Below, one piece after another: positions 55,394 to 64,000 of a stretch of 64,000 nucleotides of DNA. Each line of letters starts with the position of its first letter. Positions within the stretch are counted from its first letter, which is position 1. The stretch is from Linnemannia schmuckeri. Taxonomy: Eukaryota; Mortierellomycota; Mortierellomycetes; Mortierellales; Mortierellaceae. Under the pieces are notes generated by a model. That model did not search any database and had not been told where the DNA came from. It saw only the letters and a list, made by a program, of their open reading frames with translations. A program made the translations under genes and the position numbers. The stretch lies in NCBI GenBank assembly GCA_029449235.1, contig JANATG010000013.1, positions 186,001-250,000 of the forward strand, read 5' to 3'.

Positions 55394-55826
55394 CTGTAAC
55401 TGATAATTGACGATTGAATGGAGTGGGTCTCCGACATGGTATTCTATCCGTCTTCGTTCGTTGTCGTCGTTGTGGAACTACGCTAACATGATAGCGACCA
55501 ACGGAGGTAACAATTCATTTTTTTTCTGTAACTGGTAATTGACGATTGGATGGAGGGATACCCGACATTGTATTTTATCCGTCATTCGTTCGTTGTCCTT
55601 CTTGTAGAACCATGCTAACATAATAACGACCAACAGGGGAGCGAGGATGGCACTGAGTCAAAGTAACGTTCTTTTTTTTTTTTTGTAATTGATAGTTGAC
55701 GATTGGATAGAGGGATATCCAACATGGTATTTCATCCATCATTCGTTCGTTGTCGTTCTTGTGGAACTACGCTAACATGATAGCGACCAACGGGAGAGCG
55801 AGGATGACACTGAGTCAGGGTAACAG
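55394..55826. repeat. Three degenerate tandem repeats of 130-160 bp
   Basis: Units start at about 55394, 55526 and 55683. Each begins CTGTAACTGATAATTGACGA or a close variant, contains CCGTC-TTCGTTCGTTGTC, continues with GTGGAACTACGCTAACATGA, and ends GCGACCAACGG. Units 2 and 3 carry an extra GAGCGAGGATG-CACTGAGTCA tail that unit 1 lacks. Each is followed by a T run. There is no coding pattern. Confidence 0.85.
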
Positions 55827-56473
55827 CTGCTTTTTTTTCTTCTCCTCTTTCCTCTTCTTTCACACTCTGTCCCTCCCGCCTGGTTCGTTCGATGCCTGCC
55901 AAAATGGATCATCGGGCACATGGACAAAATGTCTAGCCCCACAATGAGGGAGTAGTGAAATAAGGGGAGAGGAGAAACGGGGATCGAATTATCCAGATGC
56001 CAGATGGTTCTTTTTCCCTTTCTTTCCTCCCTTTACACTTGCTGGTTACTGCTGCTGCTTTTATTACTGCGAGTGGTTGTTGTTCCAGGATTTCAAGCGT
56101 ACTTTACTATACTTTTGGGCTATGTAAGATGGAGGAATAGGAGGAGGGGGTGGGTGTTTCGTCATGATGTCTTGGTCTTGGATGGTGGCGTTACAATTGG
56201 TCCCCATAAACCGAACCTGTAAGAATTGAAAAGGAGATTTCTTTACGACTGAAAACTTGGAGATGGGCGGATTCGGTAACTAGACAAGCACATGTTGGTA
56301 GCAGAGTACAGCCTGGTAGTTATAGCTAGGGTATGTGTAAGCACGGGGTATGGGTTATGGGATGGAGAGTCAGTGAGGATGTCGAGCAAGAGAGAGAAAA
56401 AAAAGCAGTGTCTAGGGCGGAATTGAATGCCAACTTGAGAACAAAAAACGGAACAAGAAACTGGAGACTCACT

Positions 56474-56514
<41 letters not shown>

Positions 56515-58351
56515 GCTTGCAAACTTCAAGAAAGAGTGAACTGATTGCAGTAGTTAAGGAAGGAAGAAGGGGTGGAGAAAGCTGTTTATAAAAAGTTGGT
56601 TTTTTTAGAACCCTCTCATAGAGAACTCAAGGGACCCTACTATAGCATCCATTTCAGAGTGCCTGGAATGCCTCCATTTGGTCTCCTTTTTGTTTGTTGT
56701 TGTCATTTTTTTCCAATGGTTTATCTGAGTTTGCAATGGATGGTAAACAAAAGAAGAAAAAAGTGGAAGATGGGCAATGGGTGAAATAGGGCATTCAAGC
56801 GCAAAAAGAAAATAATAAAAGGGACATGCATGCCTGCCCGTCGATGGGTTGAGTAGGGGTTGTATGTTGTCCGTCAATCGTCATTGTGCTCAGTTGTTGA
56901 AAGAACCACTCTGTCCTTTTTGTAACCCTTGTAACCCAGTTGAGAGGTTGTATTGGATGGTTTTTTTTTGTTTTTTTTTTTTTTTTTTTCTTTGCGCCTT
57001 TCATTCATGCCTCTTGCTTTTTTTTTTTTCAGGGAAAAACTGCAAGAAGGAATAGCAATAGCAGGTATGGCCGAGCAGTACTCCAAGTAGTTGCAAACAA
57101 ACACATGAGCGAAAAAAAAAAAAAACTAGCCAACCATGAACTGCCCCTGCCTGCCTGTTCTTCTCTGTTCGGTCCTGCTTGCCCCTGGACATTTATGACA
57201 TCCGAAAAAAGAGTTATATGAGTACCTTCCCCCATGTGTCGATGCCGGGTCTTGTTGTTTAGTATGTGTGTTACCTTCTGGCGTTTTTTTTTGTTCGTCT
57301 CGTCGCCGTGAAGTGACAAAAAGGACGCCACTCAGCCAGTCTTTTCTGCCTATCCTGCCCCTGCCCCTGTCCTTTGTAGTTTGTCCCTGTCGGCCTGTCA
57401 ACCAAATCGGCCAAGAGGTTTAAGCCATTGTAGTTGTACCAACAAACACAACAAACAAACAATGATGACAGTGACAATGACAAAGGAAGTATGTATTGGG
57501 AACTGGACAACGTGGAACCCGATCGAAGGAAGAATGGCCAAGCATCGAGAGGAGGGAGAGGTTTTTTTTGAGTGGGGTAAAAATGGAATATCGGATGAAT
57601 GGTGAGTGTGTGAGTATATGGGTAGTAACAGTGCAAAAGGAAGGAATAACGGCCGCCGACCGTTGGATATGTTGCCTATTTTCAGTTCATTCATTCGCTT
57701 TCTTAATATAATATTTCATTATTGAATGAATGTTGTATGTATGTGAGTCCGAAGAAAAATGGCTCTAGGGGTCAGGTCAGTCATTCAGAGAAGGGTAGGA
57801 AGAGGAGAGACCTGCAGTGCAGGCAACATATAAAGAGCAGCTCGAGTCGAGAGAGATCTTCTTTCCCAACCTTTCTTTCTTGATCATTCTCTCTTTTCTT
57901 TTTCATTACCTTTCACTCCTCCCACTTCCAGCATCACCCTTTCATTCTTTTTCCTTTGCATTCATCGTTTTGTAGTTTCCTCTTTTTTCCCCTTTTCCAT
58001 TCCTTTTCACGACGTTTCATTCTTTTTTCTAGGACGATTCCTTTTCTGATCTACTTGTCAATTATTTGTATTTTTCTTTAATTGAACGTGTTACACCCTT
58101 TTCTCTCTTTCTCTTTCTCTCTCACACACACACTCTCTCTCTTTCATTCACATATCCGATACGATTCCATTCCCCCGATCCATCCACACACATTCACATT
58201 CACATCCACATATACATACACATACTATCCATAATTTTCTTTTGCGCTCTCTCTCTCTCTTTCTTCCTCTTTCGCACACACACACACACTCCGTCAACTC
58301 ACCCCTTCTCCCCACCAACACATACATACATACATACATACATAAAAAACG
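55827..58351. other. Intergenic region before monooxygenase 3
   Basis: It holds an A36 tract at about 56475-56510, T runs at about 56961-56990, and a CT/CA-rich leader at 57860-58345 that ends in a CATA microsatellite. Short frames are not supported. Confidence 0.45.
56475..56510. repeat. Poly(A) tract, about 36 nt
   Basis: An uninterrupted A run. No element body or TSD was recognised. Confidence 0.9.
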
Positions 58352-61300
58352 ATGGCTCCACCAGTAGGAATGCGCATTATCATTGTCGGAGGAGGTCTGG
58401 CCGGATTGATGATGGGCATCATGCTCGACCACGCAGGCATCGACTACCACATCCTTGAACAGGCCTCAAGGCTCCGTCCCCTCGGCACATCCATCTCTCT
58501 CCACCCCGTCATCCGTGACCTCATGGAACAGTTGGGACTTCTTGAAGAGATGGAGGCCCTGTCGAAACCTATGCGAGGTATCACTGTTCTTTCGGCCAAG
58601 GGTCGTCGCATGGGTCGAATCGACACTCGCACCAATAAGCGCAGGTACTTAACGAAGATGACTATTTTCTCTTTTTCTCGGATGAGAACAAGGTTATTAT
58701 AACCCTTGTGTTTGCCTTTCCTTGCTGTGTCTCTTGCTACTGTTTGTATTCGTTTGCATGTATATTCTTATTTCTTGTTTCTTGTTTGTTTTGTTTGTGA
58801 TACTCATATGTTCATCCCTCGCTTTCTATTTTCTCTCTGTCTCTATTACCATATTTGAACCCTTGCAGACATGGTCATCAAGCAATGGTTATGAGCAGGT
58901 AATAATAATCGATTTGCATCTCATGTATTACAGTACCTCTGCTCTCTCTCTCTATCTCTCTTGTTTTCTCTTGTCTCTTGATCTGAAAGAGGAAAGCAAG
59001 AGAGAGAGAAAAAAAAAAAAAAGAGAAAAAGACATGTCAGCTCAAATGCAACCATGGCAATTAACGTTTTTTTATCTTGTTTATTCGTTTCTCTCTCATT
59101 CCAACTTTCTTTGTGTTCCCCCATTGTGAAACTGGACCCCTTCTTTTCTCTTTATTGTTCTCTTTTTTTCCCTCCCCTTTTTTCTCTTTGTCTTTCTAAA
59201 AACTACTATATGATGTCCAAAAAGACCGGATTTGCACGAGTTCCTACGATCAAAGATCTCGCCCGAGAGGCTAACAACGGGCAAGAGGGTGATCGACATC
59301 ACTGAGACCCAGTCGGACGTGACGGTGACCTGTATGGATGAGACGACGTATGTCGGTCATCTGGTCATTGGTGCCGATGGAGCCTATAGTGCTGTCCGCC
59401 AGATCATGTATAAGAAGCTCCAGGAGCGAGGCCTCTTGCCTGAGGTCGACAAGAAGCCCCTGCATTTCGACAAGCAGTGCGTCGTCGGTAAGTCCCGAAA
59501 TGGGATCTTCTCATTGTTGTATTTTATTTTGCTTACTATGGGAATGAGGGGAAATGTAAAGAGAAAAAAAAAGAGCACGCGGCACACACAGACAGCAAGA
59601 GGCAAGGAGGAGATTGAACCGAAAGGACGGGCCGGAGGGGAAAAGAGAGAAGGGAGTGAGATGAGATTATTGGCTGAAGAGAGAGAACATCTAACCAGCT
59701 ATGCCAAGAGAATGAAAAATGTTTGTTGGGAGAGAGAGAACAAAAAAAAGAAAGAAATCGATTATCGATCGATCTGATATCCCATTAAGGAATCGCCTGG
59801 AAGAAAGTCGAATGACTTTTCCTTTGGGAGTGAATCGAAGACGAATCGATGCTGAAGCGACACTTCATGCCGCTTCGTTGGGTGGGGTGTCAATCGTCAA
59901 TCCACTTGCTCCCATCCATGCGGATCGGCTCTAGTTCGCTCACTTTATTATTTGTTTATTACCAATTCAATTGAACAAAAATTGGAAAATGGGCGTAGAC
60001 CCACTTTTTCATGATTGCGCTTGTTTCATGGGAGAGGAGGCAGACATGATCCATCATGCCACGCATTCACGTTCGGACCCACGTTGTAGTACTCTATTTC
60101 TTGTAACTAAACCCCTTCAATTGCTTTTTTTTTCTTTCATGTTCGTTCATTCCTGAATAGGCATGACCGCCCCGCTTGACCCGGCAAGATACCCTGTTCT
60201 CTTGGATGAACAGTGCGAAGTCAAGGTCCTCCTTGGCAAAGACCAACATACCTCTGTAAGTACACTTCCTTTAACAATGCACTCATGCATTTAAGATGAA
60301 AAGGAACTCGCTTTCGGGTGACCTTATTTCTTTCATAGTTCAAAACCACCACTCTCCCTTTTCATCATGCATATCAGTGACTAAACGCCCAACCTTGTCT
60401 TTATTTGTCCTATCTTCCGAATAATACCACACAAATTAGATGTGGTTCCTTCCTCTGCAGGGCAACAGAATCGCGTGGTGCGTAGGTGGTCCAGACCCAC
60501 ATCAGCTGTTGCAAAGCACAGACGACAGCGCCTCCCAGACCAGCCAGGGCAGCGGCAGCCACAACAGTGGCAGTCGAGGCAGTCATCACAGCAGCACCGG
60601 CCATGGTCGCGACTGGTATCCCGAGACGATTGTCGAGATCTGTGAGGATGTCCGCAATTTCAAGTGTCCCTATGGCGGGTCAGTCATGGACCTGATCGAA
60701 GCCACGCCCAAGGGGATGGTGTCCAAGGTCCTGTTGGAGGAAAAGATGTATCGGACCTGGTATCATGGTCGCATCGTCCTCGTCGGAGATTCTTGTCACA
60801 AGGTAAATACCTCTTTTGTCCTTTTTTTTTTCTTATTTTCGTGTTTCCTGTTTGTTTGTTATTTTCATTGTTTGTTGTTGGGGAGAAGGATGTCATGATG
60901 CATATCTGGTGTTCATAAACAATCATGCAAGGTTACTCAACTCCTTTTTTTTTCGTCTTTTTTTGTTTATTTATTTACTTCACATAAAAAATAGATCGTC
61001 CCATTCTTCGGTCAGGGAGCATCGCAAGCCATCCTTGATTGCGCATGTCTCACGAACCTCTTCTTCGAATTGCGTTCAACCGAGAGTGAATCCTTTCTCC
61101 CGCTCTTCCAAGAATACGTCGACACCCGAATGGAAACCTCCAAGATTGCCTCAGACTCTTCACGCGAGTTTGCGGATCTGATCTACGACCAAGGATTCAA
61201 GGCCGATATTGCTCGCAAAATCGTTCTGCGATATACACCCTCTTGGTTGTTGAGAATGATTACAGGAACGATTCATACGGATAGACCGTTTTTGAAGTTC

Positions 61301-61630
61301 TTGCGTCCTCCAATGAGGAAGATCTACCCAAACCAGTCGCAGCAACAACAACAGCAGAAGCAGCAGTTGAAGCAGTTGAAGCAACAGCAGTCGATGCAAT
61401 CACTCCAGTTGCCGTCTTTGCAGCGATTGAAGCTCCAGCCATCGATGCTGTCGTTGCAGGAGTTGAAACAGCAGCAGTCGATGCAGTCGTTGCACGAGTG
61501 GAAGCAACAGCGACAGATGTCAATGCTGTCCTTGGAGGAGTGGAAACAGTATCAGCAGCAGCAGCAGACGATGCAGCAGTTGAGGCAACAGTTGTCCATG
61601 CCGCAGTTTGATTATCATCGACATCCTTGA
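58352..61630 (+). CDS. FAD-dependent monooxygenase (class A flavoprotein), paralogue 3
   Basis: The predicted protein is 559 aa from six exons: 58352-58644, 58869-58898 (30 nt), 59225-59487, 60161-60255, 60440-60802 and 60995-61630. The N-terminal fold RIIIVGGGLAGLMMGIMLDH has a regular GxGxxG. The 30-nt exon encodes HGHQAMVMS before RPDLHEFL, a family block. The DG motif is LVIGADGAYSAVR. GDSCHK (343-348) is followed by IVPFFGQGASQAILD, with an intron directly after the Lys as in paralogues 1 and 2, but no micro-exon before it. A short helical region (YTPSWLLRMITGTI) may touch membrane. Residues about 463-552 form a Gln-rich tail of SMQSL/SMLSL repeats. It is the most canonical of the three enzymes. 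Substrate unknown. Confidence 0.9.
61330..61600 (+). repeat. In-frame Gln-rich repeats at the 3' end of monooxygenase 3
   Basis: Imperfect units of about 60-70 bp encode variants of QQQSMQSLQELK. Examples are QQQSMQSLQLPSLQRLKL, QPSMLSLQELK, QQQSMQSLHEWK and MSMLSLEEWKQ. The repeat is specific to this paralogue. Confidence 0.75.
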
Positions 61631-62094
61631 TGGAAACCATACGTCTCGTCCTTGGTGATGGATGATAATGAGTTTTTGTTATGTCTTCTTTCATTAGTCA
61701 TGATAATGTTTATTTCTTTTCGTCATTTTTCTTACTCCATTTTCAAAAAAAAGCCAACAACGACACCCCTTTGCATTCGTAAGGCGCAAGCCTACATTTT
61801 ACATAGTCCAACAAAAACAACATTTTGCATTTTTTATTTATTTTCGTTCATTGTCGTAGTCATTGTTTTTTTCTTCAAAGTAGTTATCATGTACCAATAC
61901 AAGCTAGTGCCCATCTACCCACTGTTCACTGCTATTGACGAGAAATCATGCACCACAGACAAAAAAAAAAGAAACGAGATCGAATGTGTATGCGGGAAAG
62001 CGAAAGAAAGGAGGAAGAGACCGGATGCAGCAAACTGGAACAAAGGAATCAAGAAAAAAAAAAGAGCAAACCGACAATGCCCAAGGACCATTAA
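61631..62094. other. 3' flank of monooxygenase 3
   Basis: AT-rich sequence with A runs. No gene was seen. It ends at the target duplication of LINE copy 2. Confidence 0.5.
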
Positions 62095-62108
62095 TTGGTG
62101 GCGCAGTC
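62095..62108. repeat. Left target-site duplication of LINE copy 2
   Basis: TTGGTGGCGCAGTC matches 62869-62882 (TTGGTGGCGTAGTC) at 13 of 14 positions. Confidence 0.8.
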
Positions 62109-62868
62109 TTTTTTTTTTTTTTTTTTCGTACGCAATTTTATTTCTCCAGTGAAAAGCTCAAGAAAGGCATTCGATAGTGAAAGGAGCTACATACCAAACT
62201 CTTCCAAGAGCCATCCACCAGTCGCAGTCCGGTCCACAACCTGGCTCTGCGCAACAATTGCCGCTGCTCCTCACGGCTTCAATAGAAGAAAATAAAACTA
62301 AACACGAAGAAAAGGAATTCTTCCCATCCTCTCCATTAATGACAATCTCCTCCTTCCCAACAAACTATCCAGCAACCGCTCATCGGCCGCGCGTGGATCC
62401 ATGGACGCTCCAGGGCAGCGCCCATTCTCATGTGGGGCTAGCGAAGCGCCACACGGGCAAAAACCATCTTGGGTGATGTAGCCGTATCCCTGACTCCAGT
62501 CACCTCGAGGACCTGTGTACTTGGAGGTCTTGTTCTTGACGGAGATGCCTTGTGTCTGCTCCCACGCGATCGTTGCGGAGCACCGAGGCTTCCATATCAA
62601 CTCCGAAGCCTGCGCCTCCAGGTAGCCAACAAACCTATGCAAAACTGTCTTGGCGATGGACTGTGGGGTTCGGAAAACCGCGGACCATTCAGTTAACATA
62701 CTCTTGGGGGTGATACCGCGAAGGAGGTCCGAGACACTCCACTTGGGGTTCTCATCACGATCGGGAGCAGGACTACCGCTGTGCACGGCTCGAGCTCCAC
62801 CGATAGAAGAGAATCCTTAACATGTTCCGCATCCGAGGGCGACTGCCAGTGTATGGGGACATTGAAGT
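62109..62868 (-). mobile_element. 5'-truncated non-LTR retrotransposon (LINE), copy 2
   Basis: The element of about 750 bp lies on the minus strand. The poly(A) tail appears as a T run at 62107-62126, followed (in element sense) by the same 3' end as copy 1 (AATAAAATTGCGTACG). Sequence identity to copy 1 is near complete: over about 160 predicted residues I see one change (Thr to Pro). Its 5' break is at about 62861, deeper than in copy 1. It is flanked by a 14-bp target duplication with one mismatch and placed 90 bp upstream of tRNA-Leu copy 3. Confidence 0.92.
62298..62817 (-). pseudogene. LINE polyprotein C-terminal fragment
   Basis: It corresponds to the final 160-170 codons of the copy 1 frame, including FCPCGASLAPHENGRCPG. 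Compared with copy 1, one base is missing at about 62817 (GTTAAGG against GTTCAAGG), which shifts the frame upstream. No catalytic domain remains. Confidence 0.85.
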
Positions 62869-62882
62869 TTGGTGGCGTAGTC
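62869..62882. repeat. Right target-site duplication of LINE copy 2
   Basis: It matches 62095-62108 with one C/T difference and overlaps the first base of a CACGTG at 62882-62887. Confidence 0.8.
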
Positions 62883-62972
62883 ACGTGCACATAAAATAGT
62901 GCCCAATTGCAACTCAACATAACTTATCAATTTCTGATAAGTCTTAACTAAAATCAACAAAATCATCGAGCT

Positions 62973-63055
62973 GGAGAGATGGCCGAGTTGGTCTAAGGCG
63001 CCGCGTTAAGGCCGCGGTCTATTCGTAGGCGTGGGTTCAAATCCCACTCTCTTCA
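62973..63055 (+). tRNA. tRNA-Leu(AAG), copy 3
   Basis: The 83-nt tRNA gene body is identical to copies 1 and 2, with anticodon AAG and a TTTTT terminator starting directly at its 3' end. The upstream flank shares only short motifs with copy 2 (TCGAG(C/T)TGGAGAG at the start and AGTCACGTG further up), so the loci are not one recent segmental duplication. Confidence 0.95.
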
Positions 63056-64000
63056 TTTTTGATTTTGTCTTCCCCCTTGGAAAGGGGGTTGATTACTACT
63101 GGCTCCTTTGTTGCCACCATGTTGATGAATTCTTATCCATCCTGGTGTTTGGTGTTTTTTTGTCAAGGATATGTTCAGATGATGATTTGATGGAACTGAC
63201 TTCAGTCCCTTGCCTATTTTTTGTCTTTGTGCTTAAGTATAGCCAACATATGACGAAGTCATGGTTGGTGGGCTCTTTGTTGTATGTGGGGGAGAGCAAA
63301 GCAGTGGATGAAAGAAGAGCCTCAGATCGCTGCTTGAATTGGGGATCGCTCTGTGTTGCCGATATGGATCAGAAGTTACTCCAAGAGGGATTCCCCGAGA
63401 AGAGCGATGCCAGGTCGTACTGGGATCCCTTTTTGTCACATTAGCAATTCTGTTCTTTCCCGAGTGGGTTGGTTAATGGGGATAGTAGGAGAGGCGCACG
63501 CCCTTTTTTTTTTTTTGGGTTTTGACGACAAAATGCAAATGACGGAATGATACAGTGTGATATGATAGATTGGGCCCATGGTCCGACTTTTTGCTGTGGT
63601 TCGCATTGTCCCTTTGTTGTCATCAGGATAAGGACAGGGCGGTAATAATGTACTGAATGGTCAGGACCACTGAATAAGGGAGAGGGGGATAATCAGCACC
63701 CCGATTCGTCGAAGGTGATATAACTTTGTCGCAGTGACATTTGACCATGACCAGTGAGAAGGAGAAAGAAGTCTTTTGTAGTCAAGTGTCAAAAGGAGAT
63801 CATCGATGACCCAGTGTGTGTTCTGTTTATGTGTCGCCGCCCTGACATGCTTGTATCTTTGATTCGCAGTCTACCTACTTTCGATCCTTTCTTTCTTGTT
63901 GCCTGGTTTCTTTCTTCTTCCTTCAAGAAGAAGAGGGTCATAAGCAACTGAACATAGCATTGCTGATACCGCAGAATGGGCGAAGAAGGGCTTTTAGCTG
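63056..64000. other. Window end, possible coding fragment
   Basis: A plus-strand frame from about 63240 to a stop at 63444 encodes KSWLVGSLLYVGESKAVDER and then SDARSYWDPFLSH. It looks coding in composition and follows an acceptor-like AAGTATAG, but no family or further exon was recognised. The rest is unassigned. Confidence 0.3.

Noticed and set aside
55394..55826. CRISPR-like array
   Set aside because: There are only three long, diverged units in a eukaryotic genome, and no short exact repeats with spacers.

Overview
The window looks like nuclear DNA of an early-diverging filamentous fungus, most likely Mortierellomycota/Mucoromycota (the lineage is an inference). The supporting signs are genes rich in short GT..AG introns, the alpha-aminoadipate lysine enzyme homoaconitase, a yeast Rgd2-type F-BAR/DEP/RhoGAP protein, an SRRM1-type PWI/SR protein, a GPI-anchored subtilisin, pyrimidine-rich gene upstream regions, and very long homopolymer A/T tracts between genes.

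Layout. 0.5-3.6 kb: a decayed relic followed by an intact copy of a saccharopine-dehydrogenase-like oxidoreductase. 4.8-9.5 kb: the RhoGAP gene (9 exons). 9.5-14.8 kb: gene-free, low-complexity DNA. 14.8-16.8 kb: a SAM methyltransferase with a myristoylation-like N-terminus (minus). 19.2-19.5 kb: divergent tRNA-Arg(ACG) and tRNA-Leu(AAG). 20.4-20.9 kb: an inverted-repeat element. 22.1-24.1 kb: the SR/PWI splicing factor (minus). 25.0-28.0 kb: a mobile-element island around a second tRNA-Leu(AAG), with two TIR elements on its 3' side and a 5'-truncated non-LTR retrotransposon on its 5' side. 29.5-32.0 kb: a small acidic protein and two tandem GNAT acetyltransferases. 33.5-35.6 kb: the subtilisin. 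35.9-38.4 kb: a type II membrane glycosyltransferase-like protein with a discoidin-like C-terminus (minus). 39.2-41.7 kb: homoaconitase (minus). 43.7-46.5 kb: a large low-complexity protein. 47.9-61.6 kb: three paralogous FAD monooxygenases in the same orientation. 62.1-63.1 kb: a second truncated copy of the same retrotransposon just upstream of a third tRNA-Leu(AAG).

Most genes are unrelated housekeeping or cell-surface genes with no common pathway. The exceptions are the local families: the oxidoreductase and its relic, the GNAT pair and the FAD monooxygenase trio.

The most striking signal is the non-LTR retrotransposon. Both copies lie 90-91 bp upstream of a tRNA-Leu(AAG) gene, in the same orientation relative to it, with different target-site duplications and different 5' truncation points. 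This suggests a fungal LINE that targets the upstream side of tRNA genes. A second notable point is an 11-nt micro-exon encoding the ACHK part of the FAD-binding motif in two of the three monooxygenases.

Gene models were built by eye from splice consensus, reading frame and family conservation. Exon edges should be trusted to a few bases; no database search was run.
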